Shown: in pieces, positions 1 to 8,292 of the stretch
Position numbering within the stretch: the stretch's first letter is position 1
Layout of the letters: each line of letters starts with the position of its first letter
From: Microbacterium oxydans
GTDB taxonomy: Bacteria; Actinomycetota; Actinomycetes; Actinomycetales; Microbacteriaceae
Direction: 5' to 3'
Length of the DNA stretch: 64,000 bases
Assembly (NCBI RefSeq): GCF_000956525.1
Contig: NZ_JYIW01000022.1
Location: 153,696-217,695 of the forward strand
Notes under the pieces: generated by a model
Database searches by the model: none
Told to the model about the DNA's origin: nothing
The model's input: only the letters and a program-made list of their open reading frames with translations
Made by a program: the position numbers and the translations under genes

Positions 1-156
1 CTCGACCTCGACACGGTCGATCAGCTGGTCGAGGCGCTGCGGGCGTATCGCGGAGCGGTGCTCATCGTCAGCCACGACGATGCGTTCCTCGCGCGGCTCG
101 ACCTCGATCTGACGCTCGAGATCGGCGCGGACGGCGCGCTGCAGGAGGTGGGGTGA
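1..156 (+). CDS. ABC-F type ATPase, C-terminal fragment
   Basis: The window opens inside a gene; 51 codons remain before the TGA. The peptide has the last part of an ABC nucleotide-binding domain: a D-loop-like LDLDTVDQL, then LVEALRAYRGAVLIVSHDDAFL, i.e. the switch histidine strand and its flanking helix. The phrase 'ALRAYRGAVLIVSHD' is typical of ABC-F proteins (translation or antibiotic-resistance ATPases with two ABC domains and no membrane part). The 5' portion lies outside the window, so the subfamily cannot be assigned. Confidence 0.8.
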   Translation, partial: LDLDTVDQLVEALRAYRGAVLIVSHDDAFLARLDLDLTLEIGADGALQEVG

Positions 157-181
157 GAATGCGGCGCGCCTGGTCCTCGGA

Positions 182-592
182 TCAGGCGCGCCGGCTCCGC
201 ATCGCTCGCGTGTGGGTGAGCTGCGGGTCTGCCGCGAGCGCTGCGTACTCGGTGGAACCGCGAGGCACCAGCGCCACCCGGCCATCGGCGTCGTGGTGCA
301 GCCCCCAGCCGTAGCGTTTGCCGAGGGGTGACGACCGCAGGCACGGCTGCCCCTTCGAGAAGAAGGCCGCACGTGCAGCCTCGTCGTCGACGGCGATGCC
401 GTGACGCAGCGCGTAGGTCTCGAACACGACCTCGTCGGACGTGCGGGCATACGGATGCTCCGCGATGAGCCGGTAGTGCAGCGCCGCGATCGTCGGCTCG
501 TCGGTCAGCGGCGGCTCGACCGCATCATCGGCCGGACAGTCCTCAGCGACCTCGATGAAGGTGTCGACGTAGTTCGTGGTGTGCGCCGTCAT
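182..592 (-). CDS. DUF6157 family protein
   Basis: A 136-residue protein matching the DUF6157 pattern: N-terminal TTNYVDTFIEVAEDCP, a central HYRLIAEHPY...TSDEVVFETYALRH, then FFSKGQPCLRSSPLGKRYGWG. The ATG at 592 is chosen because it begins exactly where the family begins and has GGAGGAG about a dozen bases upstream; a longer open frame exists but would add unrelated arginine-rich sequence. The family is cytoplasmic, has no membrane segment and no established function. It is convergent with the ABC-F fragment and divergent from lhr. Confidence 0.8.
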   Translation of the reverse strand: MTAHTTNYVDTFIEVAEDCPADDAVEPPLTDEPTIAALHYRLIAEHPYARTSDEVVFETYALRHGIAVDDEAARAAFFSKGQPCLRSSPLGKRYGWGLHHDADGRVALVPRGSTEYAALAADPQLTHTRAMRSRRA

Positions 593-661
593 GCCTACAG
601 CATGCTCCTCCCCGCGGACAACGGTGGCCCCGATGTCCGTGGCCTCGACCAAGATGGAGGG

Positions 662-3600
662 ATGAGCGACGTGCTCGACCGATTCACCCCCGCGACGCAG
701 GACTGGTTCCGGGGTGCGTTCCCCGCGCCCACCCCGGCGCAGGCCGGAGCATGGAACGCCATCTCGGCGGGCAAGCACGCGCTGGTCGTGGCGCCGACCG
801 GATCGGGCAAGACGCTGTCGGCCTTCCTCTGGGCGATCGACCGGGTGTTCCGCGAGCGTCTGGACGCTTCGACAAGCTCAGCGACCCAGCAGTCGAGCTC
901 AGCGACCCAGCAGTCGAGCTCAGCGACCCAGCAGTCGAGCTCAGCGACCCAGCAGTCGAGCTCAGCGACTCAGCAGTCGAAGTCAGCGACCCAGCAGACG
1001 AAGAAGGATGCTTCGCGCACCCGCATCCTCTACATCTCCCCGCTCAAGGCGCTCGGCGTCGACGTCGAGCGCAACCTCCGCTCGCCGCTCATCGGCATCG
1101 GCCAGTCCGCCAGACGCCTCGGGCTCCCCGCCCCCTCCGTCACGGTGGGCGTGCGCTCCGGCGACACCACCTCGAGCGATCGGCGCAAACTCGTCTCCGA
1201 TCCGCCCGACATCCTCATCACGACGCCCGAGTCGCTGTACCTGATGCTCACCAGTCGTGCGGGTGAGACCCTGCGCGACGTGCACACCGTGATCATCGAC
1301 GAGGTCCACGCGGTCGCGGCCACCAAGCGCGGCGCGCATCTCGCGGTGAGCCTGGAACGACTCGACGCCCTGCGCGCCTCGTACGCCCTCCAACAGGGTC
1401 AGAACCCCAGCGACGTCACTGCCGCGCAGCGCATCGGTCTCTCGGCCACCGTGCGCCCGATCGACGAGGTGGCCCGGTTCCTCGGCGGCTCCGCGCCGGT
1501 CGAGATCGTGGCACCGCCGGCATCCAAGACCTTCGAACTCTCGGTCGTCGTGCCGATGGACGACATGACGAATCCGCCACCGCCGCCCGGCGCACCGGCG
1601 GAGACATCGGGCGATGACGCCGAGTACACGGAGGTCACCGGTTCCGTCTGGCCGCATGTCGAGGAGGCGATCGTCGACCGCATCCTGCAGAACAACTCGA
1701 CGATCGTGTTCTCGAACTCCCGCCGCCTCGCCGAGCGCCTCACCGGTCGGCTCAACGAGATCTACTCCGAGCGCATCGGGGTGCCCGTCCCGGATGCCGC
1801 TGTGCCGGCCGCGATGATGGCCCAGGCCGGCTCCACAGCGGGTGCCGATCCGGTGCTCGCGAAGGCGCACCACGGGTCGGTGTCGAAGGAGCAGCGGGCG
1901 CTCGTCGAGGAGGAGCTCAAGTCGGGTGTGCTGCGCTGCGTCGTCGCGACGAGCAGCCTCGAGCTCGGCATCGACATGGGCGCGGTCGATCTCGTGATCC
2001 AGGTCGAGGCTCCGCCCTCGGCCGCATCCGGTCTGCAGCGCGTCGGTCGCGCCGGTCACCAGGTCGGCGAGATCAGCCGCGCGGCGCTCTTCCCCAAGCA
2101 CCGGGGCGACGTGCTGCACACGGCGATCGTCACGGAGCGGATGCTGGCCGGCAAGATCGAGGCGATCCAGGTGCCCCGCAACCCGCTCGACATCCTGGCG
2201 CAGCAGACGGTCGCGGCGAGTGCGCTCGGTGCGATCAGCGTCGAGGAGTGGTTCGAGACCGTGCGGCGGTCGGCACCGTTCCAGGCGCTCCCCCGATCGG
2301 CGTACGAGGCGACGCTCGATCTGCTCGCCGGTCGCTACCCGTCCGACGAGTTCGCCGAGCTGCGCCCTCGCCTCGTGTGGGACCGCGACGCCGGCACCCT
2401 GACTGGTCGCCCCGGCGCGCAGCGCATCGCGGTGACGAGCGGAGGCACGATCCCCGACCGCGGCCTGTTCGGCGTCTTCGTCGCCGGTGAGGGCGCCGGC
2501 CGCCGGGTCGGCGAGCTCGATGAGGAGATGGTCTACGAGTCCCGAGTGGGCGACGTGTTCACGCTCGGCACCACGAGCTGGCGGATCGCCGAGATCACGC
2601 ACGACCGCGTGAACGTGCTCCCCGCGTACGGACAGCCCGGCAAGGTGCCGTTCTGGCACGGCGACGGCATCGGCCGCCCGTTCGAGCTGGGTGAGGCGCT
2701 CGGGAAGTTCTCCCGCGAGGTGTCGACCGCGACCCCCGAGAAGGCCACGCAGCGATTGATCGAAGCCGGGCTCGACGAGCAGGCCAGAGGCAACCTGATG
2801 GCCCACCTCACCGAGCAGCGCGAGGCCACCGGCACCCTCCCGACCGACCGGACGCTGACCGTCGAACGGGGTCGCGACGAGGTCGGCGACTGGCGCGTCA
2901 TCCTGCATTCCCCATACGGCATGAAAGTGCACGCACCGTGGGCGCTCGCGATCAACGCGCGGGTGCGCGAGCGGCTCGGCGTCGAGGGCTCCGCTGTCGC
3001 GAGCGATGACGGCATCATCGTGCGCATCCCGGATGCCGATGCAGAGCCGCCTGGCGCTGAGCTGTTCGTGTTCGACCCTGACGAGCTCGAGCGCCTCGTC
3101 ACGGAGGAGGTCGGCGGCTCTGCGCTGTTCGCCTCACGCTTCCGCGAGTGCGCGGCGCGGGCGCTCCTCATGCCCCGCACGAACCCGAATCGGCGGTCTC
3201 CGCTGTGGCAGCAGCGCCAACGCTCGGCGCAGCTGCTCGAGGTGGCCCGGCGGCATCCGACCTTCCCGGTGATCCTCGAGACGCTCCGCGAAGTGCTGCA
3301 GGACGTCTACGACCTGCCGTCCCTCCGCCGGCTCGCGACGTCGATCGCCGACCGACGCATCAGGCTCGTCGAGACCCAGCCGGGCCAGCCATCGCCGTAC
3401 GCCCGCGATCTGCTCTTCGGGTACGTCGGCGCATTCATGTACGAAGGCGACTCGCCGTTGGCCGAGCGCCGTGCCGCCGCGCTGTCGGTCGATCCCGCGC
3501 TGCTCGGCGAGCTGCTCGGCACGGTCGAGCTGCGCGAGCTCCTCGATCCGGCGATCATCGCCCAGTTCGAGCGCGAGGCCCAGCGGCTCGATCCGGAGCG

Positions 3601-5422
3601 GCGTGCTCGCGGTCTCGAAGGCGTCGCAGATCTGCTGCGGATGCTCGGCCCGCTCGACGCCGCAGAGGTCGCCGCGCGGCTGTCCGCGGACGCCGAGACC
3701 GATGCGGATACGGATGCCCCGGCTGCGCCCACCACCGAGGCGGCAGCTGCCGCCCACCTCGACGCGCTCGTGACCGCCCGCCGTGCGATCCCCGTGACGA
3801 TCGCCGGCGTCACGCGCATCGCCGCGATCGAAGACGCGGGCCGCCTGCGCGATGCGCTCGGCGCTGCACTGCCCACGGGCATCCCGGTCGCGTTCCTCGA
3901 ACCGCTCGCCGATCCGCTCGGCGACCTGGTCGCCCGATACGCCCGCACGCACGGTCCGTTCACGACGGACGCGATCGCCACCCGCTTCGGCATCGGCGCG
4001 GCGGTCGCGCGCCACACCCTGCAGCGACTCGACAACGCCGGTCGCCTCACGAGCGGCTACTTCCTGCCCGAAGCCGCCGGTTCCGCCGACGACATCGAGT
4101 GGTGCGACACCGAGGTGCTCAGACGCCTGCGCATGCGCTCGCTCGCCGCGATCCGCGGCAGCGTCGAGCCGGTCTCCCCCGAGGCGTATGCGCGGTTCCT
4201 GCCGGACTGGCAGCACCTGCGACGGCCGCTCGAAGGACTCGACGGGGTCATGAGCGTGATCGAGCAGTTCGCCGGGGTGCCGATCCCCGCGAGCGCATGG
4301 GAATCGTTGGTGCTGCCGTCGCGGGTGCGCGACTACGCCCCCGGAATGCTGGATGAGCTCACGGCCGCCGGCGAGGTCATCTGGTCGGGCCACGGCACAC
4401 TCCCCGGTCGCGACGGATGGGTCTCACTGCATCCCGCAGACCTCGCGCCGTTCACGCTCCCCGATCCGGATGCCGAGATCGGCGCCGACTCGCTCGAGGC
4501 GAAGATCATCGCCGCGCTGCAGGTCGGCGGCGCGTTCTTCGCCGGACAGCTCAAGGAGATGACGGCGGCCGAGAACGAGCAGTCCGTGCTCGAGGCCCTC
4601 TGGTCGTTGACCTGGTCGGGGCACGTCACGAACGACACGTTCGCGCCGATCCGCTCGCTCCTGGCCGGTGGCTCACAGGCGCACCGGGTGAAGCGCAAGG
4701 CGCCGCGCACGCGCACCTACCGCGGCATGTCACTCACACGCACGGCACCGCGGCCCACCGCGATCGGCGGACGCTGGTCGCTGCTGCCTGAGGTCGAGTC
4801 CGACCCCGCGCGTCGGGCCACGGTGACCGCTGGATTGCTGCTCGATCGCTACGGCGTCGTGACCCGAGGCGCGGTGCAGTCGGAAGGCGTGCCAGGCGGC
4901 TTCGCGCAGGCGTACCGGGTGCTCGCCGGTTTCGAAGAGGCCGGACACTGCCGTCGCGGCTACGTGATCGAGAAGCTCGGTGCTGCGCAGTTCGCGGCAT
5001 CCGCCACCGTCGACCGGCTCCGCACCTTCGCCGGGCTGGCCGACCCGCCGCCGCGGCACGCCGTGACGCTCGCGGCCACCGACCCGGCGAACCCGTACGG
5101 TGCCGCGCTCGCGTGGCCCAAGCTCGACGTCCCGCACCGCCCCGGTCGCAAGGCCGGCGGGCTGGTCGTGCTCGTCGACGGCTCCCTCGTCCTCTCCCTC
5201 GAACGCGGCGGACGAACCGTGCTGTCGTTCAGTGACGACGGCGACGTCCTCCGCGCCGCAGCGACCGACCTCGCTGCGACCGCACGCGCCCGCCGGCTCG
5301 ACACGCTCACGGTCGAGAAGGTCAACGGCGAGGGCGTGTACGGCACCGAGCTCGCCCTCGCGCTGCAGGAGGCAGGGTTCGTGGCCACGCCGCGCGGGTA
5401 CACGATACGGAAGGCGGTGTGA
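662..5422 (+). CDS. lhr: Lhr family ATP-dependent DNA helicase
   Basis: A 1586-residue superfamily 2 helicase of the long bacterial Lhr type, a 3'-to-5' DNA or RNA:DNA translocase linked to DNA repair. Visible motifs are Walker A APTGSGKT (residues 44-51), DEVH box VIIDEVHAV, motif III GLSAT and motif VI QRVGRAGHQVG, followed by the winged-helix and beta-barrel core and the very long C-terminal half of this family. The ATG at 662 follows GGAGGG directly; earlier in-frame starts add non-family sequence. Between motif I and the strand RILYISPLKAL lies an abnormal low-complexity stretch (residues 69-112) made of a 7-codon repeat, described separately. In mycobacteria lhr neighbours a nei-type glycosylase; here Nei2 is two genes downstream, consistent with a shared repair role. 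Confidence 0.93.
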   Translation: MSDVLDRFTPATQDWFRGAFPAPTPAQAGAWNAISAGKHALVVAPTGSGKTLSAFLWAIDRVFRERLDASTSSATQQSSSATQQSSSATQQSSSATQQSSSATQQSKSATQQTKKDASRTRILYISPLKALGVDVERNLRSPLIGIGQSARRLGLPAPSVTVGVRSGDTTSSDRRKLVSDPPDILITTPESLYLMLTSRAGETLRDVHTVIIDEVHAVAATKRGAHLAVSLERLDALRASYALQQGQNPSDVTAAQRIGLSATVRPIDEVARFLGGSAPVEIVAPPASKTFELSVVVPMDDMTNPPPPPGAPAETSGDDAEYTEVTGSVWPHVEEAIVDRILQNNSTIVFSNSRRLAERLTGRLNEIYSERIGVPVPDAAVPAAMMAQAGSTAGADPVLAKAHHGSVSKEQRALVEEELKSGVLRCVVATSSLELGIDMGAVDLVIQVEAPPSAASGLQRVGRAGHQVGEISRAALFPKHRGDVLHTAIVTERMLAGKIEAIQVPRNPLDILAQQTVAASALGAISVEEWFETVRRSAPFQALPRSAYEATLDLLAGRYPSDEFAELRPRLVWDRDAGTLTGRPGAQRIAVTSGGTIPDRGLFGVFVAGEGAGRRVGELDEEMVYESRVGDVFTLGTTSWRIAEITHDRVNVLPAYGQPGKVPFWHGDGIGRPFELGEALGKFSREVSTATPEKATQRLIEAGLDEQARGNLMAHLTEQREATGTLPTDRTLTVERGRDEVGDWRVILHSPYGMKVHAPWALAINARVRERLGVEGSAVASDDGIIVRIPDADAEPPGAELFVFDPDELERLVTEEVGGSALFASRFRECAARALLMPRTNPNRRSPLWQQRQRSAQLLEVARRHPTFPVILETLREVLQDVYDLPSLRRLATSIADRRIRLVETQPGQPSPYARDLLFGYVGAFMYEGDSPLAERRAAALSVDPALLGELLGTVELRELLDPAIIAQFEREAQRLDPERRARGLEGVADLLRMLGPLDAAEVAARLSADAETDADTDAPAAPTTEAAAAAHLDALVTARRAIPVTIAGVTRIAAIEDAGRLRDALGAALPTGIPVAFLEPLADPLGDLVARYARTHGPFTTDAIATRFGIGAAVARHTLQRLDNAGRLTSGYFLPEAAGSADDIEWCDTEVLRRLRMRSLAAIRGSVEPVSPEAYARFLPDWQHLRRPLEGLDGVMSVIEQFAGVPIPASAWESLVLPSRVRDYAPGMLDELTAAGEVIWSGHGTLPGRDGWVSLHPADLAPFTLPDPDAEIGADSLEAKIIAALQVGGAFFAGQLKEMTAAENEQSVLEALWSLTWSGHVTNDTFAPIRSLLAGGSQAHRVKRKAPRTRTYRGMSLTRTAPRPTAIGGRWSLLPEVESDPARRATVTAGLLLDRYGVVTRGAVQSEGVPGGFAQAYRVLAGFEEAGHCRRGYVIEKLGAAQFAASATVDRLRTFAGLADPPPRHAVTLAATDPANPYGAALAWPKLDVPHRPGRKAGGLVVLVDGSLVLSLERGGRTVLSFSDDGDVLRAAATDLAATARARRLDTLTVEKVNGEGVYGTELALALQEAGFVATPRGYTIRKAV
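866..997 (+). repeat. In-frame TTCGAC-type repeat array inside lhr
   Basis: One leading 24-nt unit (TTCGACAAGCTCAGCGACCC core) is followed by five 21-nt units, giving STSSATQQ, four SSSATQQ and one SKSATQQ in the protein. The array lies in the loop joining helicase motif I to motif Ia, where relatives have a short variable linker, and it keeps the frame. The units are degenerate copies of the repeat that elsewhere in this window lies between genes. Confidence 0.9.
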
Positions 5423-5483
5423 TGCCGAACCGCATCCGCGCACCCCACCGCCCATCGCGCCGCCGTCTCCTCCGGTGGGAGGC

Positions 5484-6329
5484 ATGATCCGAGAGTTCGG
5501 CGCCGGCATCCGCCTCCTGCTGCGCGGATTCGCCCTGTGGCGCACCCGACCCGGCCTCATGAACCTCGGACTGGTGCCGGCGATCATCGCCGTGCTGCTC
5601 CTGGCGGCAGCCCTGGTGCCGGTGTTCCTCGGCATGACATCGATCTCGACGTGGCTCACACCCTTCGCGGAAGGGTGGCTCGAGCCGTGGCGCGGGCTGT
5701 TCCGCAGCCTGGTCGGATTCGTGGTGATCGCCGCCTCCCTCGCGCTCGCGAGCGCCGTGTTCAGCGCGCTCACCCTGACGATCGGCGACCCGTTCTACCA
5801 GCGGATCTGGCGCGCCGTCGAAGCCGACCTGGGCGACGCACCTCCTGCCGACGGCGGCAGCTTCTGGACCTCGGTCGGCGAAGGTCTGAGGCTCGTGCTG
5901 CTGGGCATCCTGATCGCGATCGCAGTGCTGCTGCTCGGGCTGCTCCCACTGATCGGCGGCATCCTCGCGCCGATCGCCGGTGTGTTCCTCTCCGGGCGGA
6001 TGCTGGCACGAGAGCTCACCGGACGCGCCTTCGATGCCCGCGACCTCACGCCGGCCGACCGTGCCGTCCTGTTCCGCGGCAGCCGCGCGAGGGTGCTCGG
6101 CTTCGGGGTCGCGACGCAGCTGTGCTTCCTGATCCCCGGCGGCGCGGTCGCGGTGATGCCGGCCGCCGTCGCAGGGGCCACGATGCTCGCGCGCACGATG
6201 CTGGAGCGGATGCCGGGGGTGCCGTCGGGCCCTTCGACAAGCTCAGGGACCCAGGGAGGGGTGCCCCGCTCAGGGACCCAAGGAGGGGTGCCCCGCTCAG
6301 GGACCCGACGCTCAGACCGGACCCGCTGA
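5484..6329 (+). CDS. EI24-domain (CysZ-like) integral membrane protein
   Basis: A 281-residue membrane protein. It starts with the EI24 signature region (FGAGIRLLLRGFALWRTRPGLMNLGLVPAIIA), then has about five hydrophobic segments separated by an amphipathic part containing TIGDPFYQRIW. EI24/CysZ proteins are inner-membrane proteins, some involved in sulfate uptake; nothing here fixes the substrate. The ATG at 5484 has GGGAGG immediately upstream. The last 33 residues are not family sequence: they are translated TTCGAC repeat. The stop TGA overlaps the ATG of the Nei2 gene, so translation is coupled. Confidence 0.8.
   Translation: MIREFGAGIRLLLRGFALWRTRPGLMNLGLVPAIIAVLLLAAALVPVFLGMTSISTWLTPFAEGWLEPWRGLFRSLVGFVVIAASLALASAVFSALTLTIGDPFYQRIWRAVEADLGDAPPADGGSFWTSVGEGLRLVLLGILIAIAVLLLGLLPLIGGILAPIAGVFLSGRMLARELTGRAFDARDLTPADRAVLFRGSRARVLGFGVATQLCFLIPGGAVAVMPAAVAGATMLARTMLERMPGVPSGPSTSSGTQGGVPRSGTQGGVPRSGTRRSDRTR
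6228..6314 (+). repeat. TTCGAC-type repeat forming the C-terminus of the EI24 protein
   Basis: The array reads GPSTSSGTQGG, VPRSGTQGG, VPRSGTRRS in the EI24 frame: an 11-codon unit and two 9-codon units, all multiples of three. It provides the tail and stop of the EI24 gene just upstream of the coupled nei2 start. Confidence 0.85.
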
Positions 6330-7102
6330 TGCCCGAGGGTGACACCGTCTTCCGCACCGCACGTCGTCTCGACGAGGCGCTGGCCGGCGCGGACGCCACC
6401 CGCTTCGACCTCCGCGTGCCGCAGGCAGCGACGATCGATCTGACCGGCCAGCCGATCCACGGCGCCGTGTCCCGCGGCAAGCATCTGCTGCTGCGCGTCG
6501 GCGACAGCACGCTTCATTCGCATCTGCGCATGGACGGCGCGTGGTTCATCTACCGCCCTGGCGAGAAGTGGCGGCACCCGGCCTTCAAGGTGCGCGCGAT
6601 CGTCGGTACCGCCGAGCGCGATGCGGTCGGCGTCGACCTCGCCGAGATCGAGGTCGTGCCCACGCGCGACGAAGCGCAGCTGGTCGGCTATCTCGGCCCG
6701 GATCCGCTCGCCGAGGACTGGGACCCCGCTGAGGCCGTCCGCCGTCTCTCTGCCGACACCCGCAGCATCCACGTCGCCCTGCTCGATCAGCGCAACGTCG
6801 CTGGCTTCGGCAACGAATACGCCGCAGAACTCCTGTTCCTGCGCGGAATCCTCCCGACCAGGCCGACGCCTGAGGTCGATGCCGCCGCCCTCATCGAACT
6901 CGGCGTGCGCACCATCCGAGCCAACCGCGATCGCTCTCGGCGCACGTTCACGGGCGTCGATCGACCCGGCCAGGCGACCTGGGTCTACGGCCGTGCCGGC
7001 AAGCCGTGCCGACGCTGCGGAACGCTGATCCGGAGGGGCGAACAGGGTGCCGATCCGACCCGCGAACGCATCACGTTCTGGTGCCCGTCGTGCCAGCGGT
7101 GA
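6329..7102 (+). CDS. Endonuclease VIII-like DNA glycosylase (Nei2 type)
   Basis: A 257-residue Fpg/Nei family base-excision glycosylase/AP lyase. After removal of Met the catalytic Pro-Glu of MPEGDTV is exposed. The beta-sandwich carries SRGKHLLLRV and HSHLRMDGAW, the helix-two-turn-helix region contains LLDQRNVAGFGNEYAAELLF, and the C-terminus ends in a four-cysteine zinc finger (CRRC...CPSC). The 'MPEGDTVFR' N-terminus is the form of actinobacterial Nei2. The start overlaps the EI24 stop (TGATG). It probably removes oxidised pyrimidines, with Lhr nearby as a repair partner; this link is inferred from neighbourhood. Confidence 0.92.
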   Translation: MPEGDTVFRTARRLDEALAGADATRFDLRVPQAATIDLTGQPIHGAVSRGKHLLLRVGDSTLHSHLRMDGAWFIYRPGEKWRHPAFKVRAIVGTAERDAVGVDLAEIEVVPTRDEAQLVGYLGPDPLAEDWDPAEAVRRLSADTRSIHVALLDQRNVAGFGNEYAAELLFLRGILPTRPTPEVDAAALIELGVRTIRANRDRSRRTFTGVDRPGQATWVYGRAGKPCRRCGTLIRRGEQGADPTRERITFWCPSCQR

Positions 7103-7184
7103 ACTGCATCCATCCGAGGGAATGAATCCACCCACCTCCTGGTTGTCCATATATCCGGGGAATCTCCGGGACACGGGAGGAATC

Positions 7185-7592
7185 GTGGGAAAGAACTACG
7201 TCGACATCGAGAACGACCAGGGAGCGACGCTGCGGTACCGCAAGCACGCGAACGGTCGAGGTCTCGTCGCGCACGGCGCGAAGGTGCATCCGAAAGCGCA
7301 CATCGAAGCAGGTGCGTACATCGAACCCGGGGCCCGCATCGGCGCCGGGGCGACGATCGCACGCGGCGCATGGATCGAACCTGATGCTGTGATCGGCGAA
7401 GGTGCGCACATCGAAGCGCACGCGCACATCGGCCAGGGAGCCGCAGTCGGCGACAACGCCTACATCGGCGTCCGCACCGAGGTCGGCGCCGGCGCGCGCA
7501 TCGTCCGCGGTGCTCGCATCGGCGATGACGAGACGGTTGCAGCCGGCCTCACCATCGCGACCAACCCGAAGGGCCTCTGGCTCGCCGCCTGA
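7185..7592 (+). CDS. Left-handed beta-helix hexapeptide-repeat protein
   Basis: A 135-residue protein of which nearly the whole central part is hexapeptide repeats (HIEAGAYIEPGARIGAGATI... AHIGQGAAVGDNAYIGV). This predicts a left-handed beta-helix as in acyltransferases and gamma-carbonic anhydrases. No acyl-CoA-site extension is visible, so activity is unknown. The GTG at 7185 is preferred because GGGAGG lies 4 bases upstream, whereas the longer frame begins inside nei2. Transcribed in the same direction as nei2 with an 82-nt gap. Confidence 0.75.
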   Translation: MGKNYVDIENDQGATLRYRKHANGRGLVAHGAKVHPKAHIEAGAYIEPGARIGAGATIARGAWIEPDAVIGEGAHIEAHAHIGQGAAVGDNAYIGVRTEVGAGARIVRGARIGDDETVAAGLTIATNPKGLWLAA

Positions 7593-7632
7593 GGTCTGAG
7601 GCCGCTCGGCCCGGCACCCTCCGGTCGCCCTG

Positions 7633-8292
7633 CTACAGGAGCCTGCGCTCCGATGCCCACACGGTCAGCTCGTGCCGTGACGACAGCTGGAGCTTCCGCA
7701 GCACCGCCGAGACATGGGTCTCGACGGTCTTGATCGAGATGAACAGCTCGGCGGCGACCTCCTTGTACGCGTACCCTCGGGCGATCAGGCGCATGACTTC
7801 CTGCTCGCGCGCCGAGAGCCGGTCGAGTTCGTCGCTGGCGGTGGCCGTCTCACCCGACACCGCCCCGAAGGCGTCGAGCACGAACCCGGCCAGACGCGGC
7901 GAGAACACGGCGTCGCCACCGGCCACCGCATGCACCGCGCGACTCACCTCGCCCCCGGACGAGCCCTTCGTGATGTAGCCACGCGCTCCGGCGCGGATCA
8001 CGCGCACGACGTCGGCAGCGGCATCCGACACACTCAATGCGAGGAACCGTGAAGCCGTCGGTGCAGAGCCGCGGATGACCGACTCCCCGCCGCTCGCATC
8101 ATCGCCCGCACCGCCTGGCAGGTGCACGTCGAGCAGCACGATGTCAGGCGCCGTCTCGCGGATCACGGCGATCGCCGATGGCACGTCGTCGGCCTCGCCG
8201 ACCACGTCGACGCTCTCGTCGAGATCGGCGCGCAGACCGGAGCGGAAGATCGAGTGATCGTCGACGATCACCACGCGGATGCGGTCAGCCAC
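7633..8292 (-). CDS. NarL/LuxR-family response regulator
   Basis: A 219-residue two-component regulator. The receiver domain has the acidic pair DDH (residues 11-13), phospho-acceptor Asp55 in IVLLDVHLPG and a conserved Lys in YITKGSSGG. The C-terminal LuxR helix-turn-helix is LSAREQEVMRLIARGYAYKEVAAEL followed by IKTVETHVSAVLRKL. The GTG start at 8292 lies 8 nt inside the upstream kinase gene, so the two are translationally coupled. The receiver includes an unusual Gly/Ser/Asp-rich insertion just after the phosphorylation site. Confidence 0.92.
   Translation of the reverse strand: MADRIRVVIVDDHSIFRSGLRADLDESVDVVGEADDVPSAIAVIRETAPDIVLLDVHLPGGAGDDASGGESVIRGSAPTASRFLALSVSDAAADVVRVIRAGARGYITKGSSGGEVSRAVHAVAGGDAVFSPRLAGFVLDAFGAVSGETATASDELDRLSAREQEVMRLIARGYAYKEVAAELFISIKTVETHVSAVLRKLQLSSRHELTVWASERRLL

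Noticed and set aside
983..2932. Long open frame of about 650 codons antisense to lhr
   Set aside because: The composition is Arg/Gly/Asp-rich, it lies fully inside lhr, has no recognisable fold or ribosome site, and is expected from third-position GC bias. Similar antisense frames at 3134-4393, 21572-23365, 25765-27762 and 39174-40943 were rejected for the same reason.
5422..5487. 21-codon frame overlapping the lhr stop (ATG at 5422)
   Set aside because: Arg/Pro-rich, no family, and it overlaps the EI24 start region; probably chance.
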